Assembly: GCA_965224435.1 (NCBI GenBank)
Contig: OZ245048.1
Location: 1,426,001 to 1,490,000 of the forward strand
Source of the DNA: JAJRQY01 sp965224435
GTDB taxonomy: Bacteria; Actinomycetota; Acidimicrobiia; Acidimicrobiales; SZUA-35
Direction: 5' to 3'
DNA: 64,000 nt
The translations under genes were made by a program, and so were the position numbers. Of the stretch, positions 1 through 8,433 are shown in pieces. The notes under the pieces are model-generated. The model was given only the letters and a program-made list of their open reading frames with translations. It searched no databases and was not told where the DNA came from. Within the stretch, counting starts at the first letter, position 1. Each line of letters opens with the position of its first letter.

Positions 1-877
1 TCAGTACTGAGAGTCCGGCACCTGTTGCCGCCAGGCCGATTCCCCAGGCCAAGAGCGGCACGAGCTTGATGCCGGGAAGGTAGATGGTCTTGAGCATGCC
101 GCCAATCATGATGCCGACCACGGCTCCACCGACGGTGCCAGCTATCAGTCGGTTTGGTTGCTCGAGGCGAGCAAGCAGGTTGCCAAGGGCGCCAACGATG
201 ATGGCTCCGATCAGAGGAGTCCAAAGTAGCGAGATGGTGGTATCAACGGGAATGCGGTCGGCGTAGAACAGTCCCCAAATGAACCCGAGCAAGAGGGCGA
301 TGGGGACGGTGACCGTCATCGCCTTGCGAACTTGTTCCTTGAAGGTGCCAATGATGAATCCGGCGATAACACCGATCGCTGCGGCAATCAGGAGGGAGAA
401 GATCAAGAGTGACCATTCGCCGGTATTGACAATCTTGTGTATGCCTTCGGAGACATTGGTTCGTGGACCTATCCACTGGATGAGGCGGTTGCCGTCCAAC
501 AGGCCAAAGATCACGAACCCGATGGTCGCGCCAAGCGCAGTGCTGAACCGCAGGAACGATTTGCTCACCTGATTGAACATCATGTTGAAGGCAATGAACA
601 GCAGGGCGCTCATGCCAACGGCCAGGGTGACTCCCCAAACCGTGTCGGCGACCTTGTTGCCCTCACTAGAAGCAATGATGGCGTCAGTGTCGGAGCCGAT
701 GAGCCAGAAGAAGGTGATGACCGCAACGACTCCGGCGATGGCGAACATGGACTTCTTGCGAACACCGTCTTCCAGGAATGTCATGGGCTGGGTGATGAGT
801 GTCCCGGTCAGTGAGCCAAGAACGGTGGCGATGAGCAAGGTGACGGCGATCGAACCGATCGATTCTAGAAATTCCAT
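1..877 (-). CDS. Polytopic membrane protein, probable N-terminal part of a sugar ABC permease (cut by window edge)
   Basis: The frame is open from the ATG at 877 to the left edge, about 292 residues without a stop, so the gene is incomplete. The product starts MEFLESIGSIAVTLLIA and contains about seven hydrophobic segments separated by short charged loops, including repeated Gly-rich helices such as GAIIVGALGNLLARLE. It lies directly downstream of the solute-binding protein gene on the same strand, where CUT1 operons normally carry the first permease. No permease EAA-loop motif has appeared by the edge, so the visible part would be an N-terminal membrane extension ahead of the transport domain. 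That assignment is inferred from position only. A dedicated membrane protein of unknown role is the alternative. Confidence 0.55.
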   Translation of the reverse strand, partial: MEFLESIGSIAVTLLIATVLGSLTGTLITQPMTFLEDGVRKKSMFAIAGVVAVITFFWLIGSDTDAIIASSEGNKVADTVWGVTLAVGMSALLFIAFNMMFNQVSKSFLRFSTALGATIGFVIFGLLDGNRLIQWIGPRTNVSEGIHKIVNTGEWSLLIFSLLIAAAIGVIAGFIIGTFKEQVRKAMTVTVPIALLLGFIWGLFYADRIPVDTTISLLWTPLIGAIIVGALGNLLARLEQPNRLIAGTVGGAVVGIMIGGMLKTIYLPGIKLVPLLAWGIGLAATGAGLSVL

Positions 878-972
878 GTTCTCCCCTGATGATGCGTAGC
901 CAACACTGCACGAGTTCCCTATGTAGTACTACTTTTGCGACTGACTTGCCCAAAATTCGAGCAGTAAAACGA

Positions 973-1011
973 GAAGAGGATGCCGACGCTTGTTGCGCCG
1001 GCATCCTCTTC
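973..1011 (-). terminator. Hairpin between binding-protein and permease genes
   Basis: A perfect 13-bp stem (973-985 with 999-1011) has a 13-base loop. Read in the direction of the genes it is followed by a short T-rich stretch. It sits between the binding-protein stop at 1056 and the next gene start at 877. In ABC uptake operons such intercistronic hairpins commonly stabilise the binding-protein mRNA or partly terminate transcription, so that the binding protein is made in excess. It could also be a full terminator, with the membrane gene having its own promoter. Confidence 0.7.
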
Positions 1012-1055
1012 TTCTGCGTCAGATTACGACGCTAAAGCAAACGCCGTCGACAGAC

Positions 1056-2465
1056 CTACTCAGGCCAGCTCGCTTCGATGGCGTCCAATGCCTCGGCGAC
1101 GGACTTGTCGCCATTCACGGCAGCAGTTCCTTCGGTCCAGAAGGTGCCAGCGCCAACGGCGGCAGGCATGAGGTCAGAAGCGTCGAAACGCACAACCTCA
1201 GCAGTGGTCAGGATTTCGATGAAGCTCTGCTCCAGCGGGGTGTAGAGCCCCATGTCCTGGCCCTTGGCCGCAGACAAGAAGCCAGAGACGCCGCCCTGGA
1301 TGGAAGCCTGCTCGGCCTGACGAGCCTCGGCGTATGCCGGGGTGGTCATGTGCTCCATGACGGCCCAAACCTCGGGACGATCATTGAAGGCGGCGGCGAG
1401 CGTGCCGGCACCAAGAACGGGCTTGTCGCCCTTGACTGATGGGAAGAAGAAGACGTCAACCGCATTGTCGGATCCGTCGGCGAAGGCTGTTCCGTCGGCA
1501 AACATGCCGGTGTAGAACGACGCCTGACGGTGCATCATGCACTTGTCATCAAGAAGTGGCTGAGCATTGTCAGCAAACGGGGTTGCTGCGATGGTTCCGC
1601 CGGAGGCATAGACCATGCCGGGGGTGTTCCACAGGTCCAAGACGGTGTTGAAGACTCCAGCGACCTTTGGGTCATTGAAGGGGATCTCGTGAGCAACCCA
1701 GGCGTCGTAGGTCTCGGGGCTTTCCATGCGAAGCATGAGGTCCTCGACCCAGTCGGTGAAGGCCCAACCAGTGGCGCCACCAGATTCGATACCAACACAT
1801 AGTGGAGTGTTGCCGTCTGCAATCATGGTGTCAGCAAGTCCGGTGAACTCGTCCCAGGTTGTTGGGATGTCATAGCCGGCGGTCTCGAAAGCTGCTGGCT
1901 TGTACCAAACGAGGGACTTGAGGTCGGTCTTGACTGGGATGGCGTACTGGGTGCCGTCCACGATGCCGAACTCGTTCCAGGCGGAGGCCCAGTTTGCGTC
2001 GGTTGCACTCTTGACTGAGTCAGTGATTGGCTGAATGAGTCCGTCACGGGCGAAGTCTGCGACCTTGCCCGGCTGGGGGAAGATGGCGATGTCGGTGGTG
2101 GTTCCGGCCTCGGCCTGAACGCCAATGTTGTCGGAGAAGTCACGGGAGCCGCTGTATTCAACGGTGATTCCGGTTTCTTCGGTGAAGCTGGCGAACGCGG
2201 CGGCGATGCCAGCGGCATCTAGCTCGGAGTTCTCTGGGCCGGAGAGGGTGACGGTGGTGCCGGAAAGATCAACGTCTTCCATTACCTCGTCTTCCTCTTC
2301 CATGGCGGCTTCGGTCGTTTCGGTGTCTTCTTCAGTCTCTGCTTCCGTTGTTTCGGAAGTTTCTCCGTCGGATGACTCCGCTGCTTCGTCTCCTGCACAT
2401 GCTGCTGCCACCAAGGTGAAAGCGAACAGCAATGCCAGAAGGGACTTCATTTTAGAAAGTCGCAT
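1056..2465 (-). CDS. Alpha-glucoside-type ABC transporter substrate-binding lipoprotein
   Basis: This 469-residue protein is a family 1 extracellular solute-binding protein of the carbohydrate (CUT1) type. It resembles the alpha-glucoside binding protein AglE along its length (for example SGSRDFSDNIGVQAEAG, IPVKTDLKSLVWYKP, MMHRQASF). The N-terminus MRLSKMKSLLALLFAFTLVAAAC is a lipoprotein signal with the lipobox ending VAAAC. It is followed by an acidic Glu/Thr linker of about 50 residues that would hold the domain away from the membrane. The ATG at 2465 is chosen over a longer frame because AAAGG lies just upstream and it begins directly at the signal peptide. A LacI-type operator upstream suggests induction by sugar. 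The actual substrate cannot be read from sequence. Confidence 0.88.
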   Translation of the reverse strand: MRLSKMKSLLALLFAFTLVAAACAGDEAAESSDGETSETTEAETEEDTETTEAAMEEEDEVMEDVDLSGTTVTLSGPENSELDAAGIAAAFASFTEETGITVEYSGSRDFSDNIGVQAEAGTTTDIAIFPQPGKVADFARDGLIQPITDSVKSATDANWASAWNEFGIVDGTQYAIPVKTDLKSLVWYKPAAFETAGYDIPTTWDEFTGLADTMIADGNTPLCVGIESGGATGWAFTDWVEDLMLRMESPETYDAWVAHEIPFNDPKVAGVFNTVLDLWNTPGMVYASGGTIAATPFADNAQPLLDDKCMMHRQASFYTGMFADGTAFADGSDNAVDVFFFPSVKGDKPVLGAGTLAAAFNDRPEVWAVMEHMTTPAYAEARQAEQASIQGGVSGFLSAAKGQDMGLYTPLEQSFIEILTTAEVVRFDASDLMPAAVGAGTFWTEGTAAVNGDKSVAEALDAIEASWPE

Positions 2466-2555
2466 CTGAACCTTTTCTTTCTGTTTTTGTTCCGACAAGC
2501 GGAACGTTCTCCCATTACCCGAACATAGGCGAGCATTCCAAGTTCGAGAACCTGG

Positions 2556-2573
2556 AATGTAACCGCTTACATT
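2556..2573. promoter_or_regulatory. LacI-family operator upstream of the sugar-binding protein gene
   Basis: AATGTAACCGCTTACATT is an 18-base perfect palindrome with 7-base arms around CCGC. It matches the usual LacI/GalR-family operator pattern TGNAANCGNTTNCA. It lies about 90 bases upstream of the binding-protein ATG at 2465. The cognate repressor is not in this window. Confidence 0.75.
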
Positions 2574-2671
2574 CAGTGCCATAAGGGTACACAGAACAGA
2601 CCGGCCTTGGTTGTTTTGCCCTCACGAACACGGTGCCGGTCGGTTGCCAGCGAGTGGGCAGCCGGTGACAG

Positions 2672-3754
2672 TTACTGGTTATACAGGGAGCCTGTGCGGG
2701 TGGAAAGGAAGGCTTCCAGGGGGATTTCTTCCTGCTTTAGGAAGCCGCTTGATGGCAGGATTTCGTCGCGTACCATTTCGATTACGGCCACAACCGATCC
2801 TGCCGTTGTCCAAGCAATAGCTGTGTTGTGCCCCCCGGCGGCCTCGTTCGGGACATAGGCCCGCACGAACTCCTGGCGCCGGAGTTGGCCGTCGATGGTG
2901 CCTTCCGAAGCGACGTGCACGTAGACAACGTCTTCAGATACCGGGGGCTTGGCGTTGGTCAGAATTTTGCCAGCCTCTTGACGATCCTCTCGCATCAAGA
3001 GTTCGTGAAAGAAGAAGTTCATCAATTCCATATGACCGGGGTAGCGCATGGTCTTGTAGTCAAGGTTGGCCACCTTGCCTTCAAAGGTCTCACACATGGT
3101 GCCGAGACCGCCTGAGGTGGTGAATGCTTCGAGCTTGACGCCGTTGACATAGATGGTCTCCAACCACTCCATCGGCGAGACCCACTTGTGTACTCCTTCC
3201 TCGATGACTTCGCAGTCATTCAAGTACTCGTTCACCACACCTTCGGGCGACCAGTTGAAGGCGTAGCCCAGTAGACCGGTCGGGTGCTGGGGGAGGGCTC
3301 CAACCCGCATGCGGATCGAGCGACACTCGTCAAAGCTCGACATTTGTGAAGCTGCAACAATTCCAACGAAGCCGGGTGCAAGCCCACATTGCGGTGCCAT
3401 CAGACCTCGAGAAGTCTTGGCTAGCTCTCGAATGTGTTGAGTGGTCGGGACGTCTTCGGTGAGATCGAAGTAGTGGATGCCTAGCTCATGGGCGACATCG
3501 GCTACTCCGGTGTTGAGCTGGTAGGGCAGACAAGACAAGACAGCGTCCATGCCCGCAAGCTTGGTGCGCAACTCGTCTTGCGAAGCGACGTCAGTTACCT
3601 GGCTAAGGAAGGCCAGATCATCCTTGGGTTTGCGGAGATCGTGGCCAGTGACATCGAAGCCGCCGCCGTGTAGGAGGCGGGCGGCCAACAGGCCTACCTT
3701 GCCTAAGCCGAGAACGGCGATTCGATTGATGACCGAAGTCGGTTTTGTGGTCAT
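2672..3754 (-). CDS. Saccharopine dehydrogenase-like NAD(P)-binding protein
   Basis: The 360-residue product has an N-terminal Rossmann fold (IAVLGLGKVGLLAARLL, residues about 12-28, then an acidic GHD near the end of strand 2). It continues with the saccharopine-dehydrogenase layout: VLSCLPYQLN, a short YFDLTEDV strand, and QCGLAPGFV opening the C-terminal domain. Family members reduce or oxidise saccharopine or related amino-acid conjugates, or act as homospermidine synthase-like enzymes. The substrate is not evident here. The start at 3754 is favoured over 3766 because GGGAG sits six bases upstream. The gene is divergent from the fused E1 gene at 3875, so the two may share a control region of about 120 bases. 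A role in lysine or 2-aminoadipate breakdown is plausible but only inferred. Confidence 0.75.
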   Translation of the reverse strand: MTTKPTSVINRIAVLGLGKVGLLAARLLHGGGFDVTGHDLRKPKDDLAFLSQVTDVASQDELRTKLAGMDAVLSCLPYQLNTGVADVAHELGIHYFDLTEDVPTTQHIRELAKTSRGLMAPQCGLAPGFVGIVAASQMSSFDECRSIRMRVGALPQHPTGLLGYAFNWSPEGVVNEYLNDCEVIEEGVHKWVSPMEWLETIYVNGVKLEAFTTSGGLGTMCETFEGKVANLDYKTMRYPGHMELMNFFFHELLMREDRQEAGKILTNAKPPVSEDVVYVHVASEGTIDGQLRRQEFVRAYVPNEAAGGHNTAIAWTTAGSVVAVIEMVRDEILPSSGFLKQEEIPLEAFLSTRTGSLYNQ

Positions 3755-3874
3755 ACTTACTCCCATGTCCGAACGTGAGTTGCAATCAGAGAATCGGCCC
3801 CCGGTTACAAGACGTAAGTCTAGGAGTTGCGGTGCCTTGGGTGAGGTACTGATCTCCCCTGCTGGGTCCGAGCA

Positions 3875-6121
3875 ATGAGCGGATTGCCCGAGGACCTGGA
3901 TCCGGTCGAGGTTTCGCTGCTGACCGGGATTCGTTCACTATCACTTCTGCCGGGTATTGCTCCGGCTCACGATGTGCCCGATGGGTTTGCGGCCGTGCTT
4001 TTTGAAGCCCAGGTCGCCAGCCGATTAGTTGATCACACGGCCCGCTATTTGCGGACAAAGGGGCTTGGTTATTACTCCATTAGTTCGGCTGGTCACGAGT
4101 CCGATGCTGCAGTTGCTTTGGCTCTCCGACCGAGCGACCCATCCCTCTCGCACTATCGGTCCGGTGGTTTCTATATGGCGCGCGCCGCCCAGGTGTTGGC
4201 GCGCGCCGCACAGCTGTCAGCTGAGATGCCAGGCCTTGATCCGGTTGACGATGTGTTGCGTGGAATCTTGGCGTCGGTACACGAACCGATCACTGGTGGT
4301 CGCCACAAGGTGCTTGGCCGCAAGGAACTCAACATCGTTCCGCTGACTTCGACCATTGGTTCGCACCTGCCGCGAGCCGTTGGGCTCGCACTCAGCCTTG
4401 GCATGGAGCACTCGTCGCCCAACTTTGAGCCTGATTCGATTGTTGTCGCTGGAATTGGCGATGCGTCGCTCAACCATTCGACTGTGCAGGGGGCAATGAA
4501 CTGGGCGGCCAACATGGCCCACCGGGGTCGGCGTGTCCCCGTCTTGTTCCTGGTTGAAGACAATGGCCTCGGCATCAGCGTGCCAACTCCCCAAGATTGG
4601 GTTGCGCAGTCCGCTAGTGCTCGCTGGGGATTGGACTATGCCACGGCGGATGGCGCCGACCCGAGCAGCGTCTTCACCACTGCCTCCGCCCTCGCTGATC
4701 AGATTCGAGCCACAGGTAGACCGGCAATACTGCATCTGCGCACGGTTCGATTCCTTGGTCATGCTGGCACCGACGTTGAGGCCGCCTATCGATCAGCAGC
4801 TGACATTCGTGCGGACCAGGAACGAGATCCGATTCTTGGCACGGCAACGCTTCTCGTGCAAGGAGGCGAGTGTGAGGCCGAGGAGCTGGTTCAGTGGTAT
4901 CTGGAGGAGCGCCTGGCTGTCCGAGCGCGGGCCCTGGAACTTGCTGGGGAACAACGCTTGCATTCTGCCGCGGAGGTGATGGCTGCAATATCGCCCCGAC
5001 GCCCGGCCACGGTCGCCGATCTGGCCAAGGGGCTCGTTGGAAGTGGGGAAGCCAGGGCGGCGACAAGGCCCGAGCCTGAGCAACCTGAATCGCGGACTCT
5101 GGCCCAGGCCATCAATGCTGCGTTGGCCGCGGCCATGACTGTCTCATCCGAGATCCTGGTCTTTGGCGAAGACGTTGCTCGCAAGGGGGGTGTGTATGGC
5201 GTGACTCGTGGCTTGCAGAAGCGCTTCGGAGCGGAGCGTGTCTTTGACACCATTCTGGACGAGCAAGCCATTCTTGGTCGAGCGCTCGGTGCGGGTCTCA
5301 ACGGGTTCATCCCCGTACCCGAGATCCAATACCTGGCCTATCTACACAACGCCGAAGACCAGTTGCGAGGCGAAGCGGCAACCATGTCGTTCTTCTCCAA
5401 TCGTCAATACCAGAATCCGATGGTGGTGAGGATTGCTTCCTTCGCCTACCAGAAGGGGTTTGGCGGGCACTACCACAATGACAATTCGGTGGCTGTTTTG
5501 CGAGACATTCCCGGCTTGCTCATTGCCGTTCCCGCCCACCCCAGTGATGCCGGAGCGCTACTGCGAACCTGCCTGGCCTCGGCTCAGGCCGATGGCACCG
5601 TGTCAGCATTCCTCGAACCGATTGCTCGCTACCACACTGCTGACCTCCATGAAGATGGCGATGGTCTATGGCTCACTGGGGGCCTTGCTGCTCGTAGTGA
5701 CGATGCTGGCAGCGAAGAACACATCCCTGTTGGCCGGGCCCGAACCTATGGCTCGGGCCTCGACCTGACCATATTGACCTGGGGCAACGGCCTGTTCATG
5801 AGCTTGCGAGTCCAGAAGAAACTGCGAGAGCAAGAGGGCATCAATGCTCGGGTTGTTGACCTGCGCTGGCTGGCTCCATTGCCGACCGAGGACATGTTGC
5901 GTGAAGCCAACATCACCGGACGGGTTCTGATTGTCGATGAGACCCGACGCTCCGGCGGTGTTGGTGAAGCCATCATTGCCGAATTGGTGGAGCAGGGCTT
6001 CAACGGCAAGATCAAGCGCGTCGCTGGTGCCGACTCGCTCATTCCACTAGGTGAGGCAGCCGATCTTGTGCTTGTCTCCGAAGATCAGATCGCCGCGGCT
6101 GCCCGCTCTTGTTTGGCCTAG
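3875..6121 (+). CDS. Fused alpha-beta thiamine-diphosphate 2-oxoacid dehydrogenase E1
   Basis: A single 748-residue chain joins both E1 subunits of a branched-chain/pyruvate-type dehydrogenase. Residues about 30-375 are the alpha part, with the ThDP/Mg motif GIGDASLNHS and, about 25 residues later, EDNGLGISVP. Residues about 405-748 are the beta part, with VFGEDVARKGGVYG, DEQAILGRALG and the C-terminal transketolase domain (ILTWGNGLFMSL, VDLRWLAPL, VDETRRSGGVGEA). The linker around 375-405 is Glu/Pro-rich. Such enzymes decarboxylate a 2-oxoacid and pass the acyl group to a lipoylated E2. No E2, E3 or lipoyl protein is encoded nearby, so those must come from elsewhere. The substrate is not determined; neighbours point to amino-acid catabolism. 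Confidence 0.88.
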   Translation: MSGLPEDLDPVEVSLLTGIRSLSLLPGIAPAHDVPDGFAAVLFEAQVASRLVDHTARYLRTKGLGYYSISSAGHESDAAVALALRPSDPSLSHYRSGGFYMARAAQVLARAAQLSAEMPGLDPVDDVLRGILASVHEPITGGRHKVLGRKELNIVPLTSTIGSHLPRAVGLALSLGMEHSSPNFEPDSIVVAGIGDASLNHSTVQGAMNWAANMAHRGRRVPVLFLVEDNGLGISVPTPQDWVAQSASARWGLDYATADGADPSSVFTTASALADQIRATGRPAILHLRTVRFLGHAGTDVEAAYRSAADIRADQERDPILGTATLLVQGGECEAEELVQWYLEERLAVRARALELAGEQRLHSAAEVMAAISPRRPATVADLAKGLVGSGEARAATRPEPEQPESRTLAQAINAALAAAMTVSSEILVFGEDVARKGGVYGVTRGLQKRFGAERVFDTILDEQAILGRALGAGLNGFIPVPEIQYLAYLHNAEDQLRGEAATMSFFSNRQYQNPMVVRIASFAYQKGFGGHYHNDNSVAVLRDIPGLLIAVPAHPSDAGALLRTCLASAQADGTVSAFLEPIARYHTADLHEDGDGLWLTGGLAARSDDAGSEEHIPVGRARTYGSGLDLTILTWGNGLFMSLRVQKKLREQEGINARVVDLRWLAPLPTEDMLREANITGRVLIVDETRRSGGVGEAIIAELVEQGFNGKIKRVAGADSLIPLGEAADLVLVSEDQIAAAARSCLA

Positions 6122-6131
6122 GCGTCAGCGT

Positions 6132-6821
6132 CTAGTCGAAAAGCCCGGCCATGGAGCAGAAGTTCTTGATCAGTTGCTCTCCAGCGGGATGCTCATCGGT
6201 CCAGTACTCGGGGTGGAACTGGGTGCCAATGATACAGCGCTCGTCGTTGCTCATGATCTGGATAGCGGAGACGCCGGTGGAGCCCAGAACTGAGAACCCG
6301 TCAGGCAATGTCTTGATCTCCCAGGCATGAGCGTGTCGCACGACGGGTAGTTGCTTCACACCAGCCAGCAGTGGGTGCTGAAGGGCATCCGGTTTGAGAT
6401 CAACGGGCCGATAGCCAAATTCGGTCTGCCAGCCCGGGGCATAGTCCGGGTTCGGGTCATCTTCACCATCGGGGATCTTGGCTATTCGTTCGATGGGCAC
6501 ACCGAAGGTTTCTGCGATCAGCTGGTGGCCTCCACAGAATCCGAAGATGGGAACGTCGCCGTCTCGGATGATGGATCGAAGCCCTTCTTGGAGGGCGGGG
6601 TCATAGACGTCGGCGTCGGTGCCGTTGCCGCTGATGAAGACTGCCTTGATGTCAAACTGCTCGATTAGATCGGGGGAGACATCGTGGTAGCGCTGGAGCA
6701 GGCAGATTTGGCCGGTCATGTCCTGCAGCCGATAGCTGATTCGAGCTCGTGCGGCCAGGATCATCTGGCCGAATGAGGCCTCATATCCCGATGCGTGCTC
6801 AATGTCGACAAAAAGGATCAC
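6132..6821 (-). CDS. Class I glutamine amidotransferase-like protein
   Basis: This 229-residue protein has the class I GATase fold. The nucleophile elbow is FGFCGGHQLI (Cys near residue 97) and the catalytic His-Glu pair lies in TQFHPEYW near the C-terminus. It is a stand-alone glutaminase-type domain without a synthetase part, so it may hydrolyse a gamma-glutamyl compound or serve an unlinked partner. It lies convergent to the E1 gene, with a gap of only 10 bases, and divergent from the RidA gene at 6899. The position suggests amino-acid metabolism but no substrate can be assigned. Confidence 0.8.
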   Translation of the reverse strand: MILFVDIEHASGYEASFGQMILAARARISYRLQDMTGQICLLQRYHDVSPDLIEQFDIKAVFISGNGTDADVYDPALQEGLRSIIRDGDVPIFGFCGGHQLIAETFGVPIERIAKIPDGEDDPNPDYAPGWQTEFGYRPVDLKPDALQHPLLAGVKQLPVVRHAHAWEIKTLPDGFSVLGSTGVSAIQIMSNDERCIIGTQFHPEYWTDEHPAGEQLIKNFCSMAGLFD

Positions 6822-6898
6822 GGGACCAGGCTACCGACGTTCCCCGATTGAGCATCTGAATCGAGCGGTCAGCTACATAGCTGAACTGGTATTGAGGC

Positions 6899-7357
6899 AT
6901 GATGTTGCCCATGTCTGAGCAGTCGTCCGAGCAACAAACAGAGCTGGTCCAACCACGAGGGGTATTCCCTCATGTTCGGGTGGCCAATGGGTTTGCTTTT
7001 GTCTCCGGCACCAGCTCTCGTCGAGTCGATGGAAGCTTTGCTGGGGCCGAAGCTGACGAGATGGGAACGGTGTCGCTGGACATGGCCACCCAAACCAGGG
7101 CAGTGCTGGACAATATCGAGACGATCCTCAACACCATTGGCCTTGATCGCAGTGACTTGGTTGATGTGGGTGTGTTCCTGGTCAACATGAACGACTTCGG
7201 TCCCTACAACACTGAGTGGGCCGCGTTCTTTAGTGAAGAAGCCTTGCACGGTGGCATGGCCCCGGCACGAACAACCGTCGCAGTACATCAGTTGCCGCAT
7301 CCTCACCTCTTGCTGGAAATGAAGGCCACCGCCGTCTTGCGAGCGAACCCAGTCTGA
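6899..7357 (+). CDS. RidA/YjgF-family protein, probable 2-aminomuconate deaminase
   Basis: The 152-residue product is a complete RidA-fold protein: FVSGTSSRR near the N-terminus, the MATQTRAVLDNIETIL helix, and the active-site strand PARTTVAV with its conserved Arg, followed by LLLEMKATAVL. Some members deaminate 2-aminomuconate to 4-oxalocrotonate in the 2-nitrobenzoate/3-hydroxyanthranilate route. Its stop overlaps the next gene's ATG by one base (TGATG). That next gene encodes the decarboxylase acting just before aminomuconate formation, so the aminomuconate role is supported by context and not by a diagnostic residue. A general imine-detoxifying RidA is the alternative. The first ATG is used; another lies 12 bases further on. 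Confidence 0.75.
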   Translation: MMLPMSEQSSEQQTELVQPRGVFPHVRVANGFAFVSGTSSRRVDGSFAGAEADEMGTVSLDMATQTRAVLDNIETILNTIGLDRSDLVDVGVFLVNMNDFGPYNTEWAAFFSEEALHGGMAPARTTVAVHQLPHPHLLLEMKATAVLRANPV

Positions 7358-8403
7358 TGACTACACCGCCTAATGAGGCCTCGTCGTCGGTAAGGGCTCC
7401 GCGGGTTGACGTCCATTCGCACTTCTATCCCAAGCTGACTCGTGCGCAGGGTGACGTGCTTGGTCTGGATGAAACCCCGTGGCTTCGCGATGACGGTGAT
7501 GGCAGCGGCTTCATGATGTCGGGTGACGCCGAGTACCGACCGGTCCAGGCCCCGCTCTGGGACGCCAAGGCCCGCTTGGCCGAGATGGACGCCACCGGGG
7601 TCACGACCCAAGTCATGTCGGCCACCCCCATGCTGTTCTCCTACGAGGGTGAGGCCAAGGTCGTCGCCCGATGGGCAGCCATGATCAATGACCTGGCCAT
7701 GGAGATGTGCTCGGAGGAGCCCAGCCGTCTGAAGTCACTCTGTCAGGTTCCGCTGCAAGACGTTGACCTGGCCTGCCAAGAAGTTTCCCGAGCGATCGAA
7801 TCTGGTCACGTCGGTGTGCACATTGGCAACCATGTACAGGGCCGCAATCTGGAAGATCCCGAGCTAGTCCGTTTTCTGCATCATTGCGCCGAGGAGGGCA
7901 TCCCTGTCTTGGTTCATCCGTGGGATGTGATGGCTCCTGAACGCATGTCGAAGTACATGTTGAGCTGGCTGGTCGGCATGCCCGCTGAAACTCATCTGGC
8001 CCTCTTGTCGCTGATCTTGTCTGGTGCGTTTGAGCGACTGCCCGAGCATCTGAAAATCTGTTTCTGCCACGGCGGCGGAAACTTCGCTGCCCAAATCGGG
8101 CGGGTGGACAATGCCTGGCATCGACGGGACATCATCCGGGCCGATTGCCCCAATCCGCCATCGTCCTATGTCAACCGGTTCAGTGTTGACTCCGCCGTCT
8201 TTGGTGATGATGCTCTGCGGCTCCAGGTGGCGATCATGGGGGAGGACCGGATCCTGATGGGGTCGGACTACCCCTTCCCCTTGGGCGAGATCGAGCCGGG
8301 CAAGCTGATTGACGAGTCAACCCACCTCAGCGAGACCGCCAAGTCGAAGCTTCTTTACAATAATGCCGAGGCCTTCTTCGGCCTTGATCAATCGAAACCA
8401 TGA
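7357..8403 (+). CDS. 2-amino-3-carboxymuconate-6-semialdehyde decarboxylase (ACMSD)
   Basis: This 348-residue protein is an amidohydrolase-fold decarboxylase with the ACMSD metal site visible: VDVHSHF (His-x-His), LVHPWD, CFCHGGGNF and the aspartate of GSDYPFPLGE. ACMSD converts aminocarboxymuconate semialdehyde, formed from 3-hydroxyanthranilate, to aminomuconate semialdehyde, diverting carbon from NAD synthesis to catabolism. The length and the MGSDYPFPLG stretch fit ACMSD better than generic amidohydrolase 2 proteins. It is translationally coupled to the RidA gene upstream and followed 30 bases later by kynureninase. The ring-opening 3-hydroxyanthranilate dioxygenase and the semialdehyde dehydrogenase are not in this window. 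Confidence 0.9.
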   Translation: MTTPPNEASSSVRAPRVDVHSHFYPKLTRAQGDVLGLDETPWLRDDGDGSGFMMSGDAEYRPVQAPLWDAKARLAEMDATGVTTQVMSATPMLFSYEGEAKVVARWAAMINDLAMEMCSEEPSRLKSLCQVPLQDVDLACQEVSRAIESGHVGVHIGNHVQGRNLEDPELVRFLHHCAEEGIPVLVHPWDVMAPERMSKYMLSWLVGMPAETHLALLSLILSGAFERLPEHLKICFCHGGGNFAAQIGRVDNAWHRRDIIRADCPNPPSSYVNRFSVDSAVFGDDALRLQVAIMGEDRILMGSDYPFPLGEIEPGKLIDESTHLSETAKSKLLYNNAEAFFGLDQSKP

Positions 8404-8433
8404 CAGGATTCAAGCCATGACCGGATCTATCAA

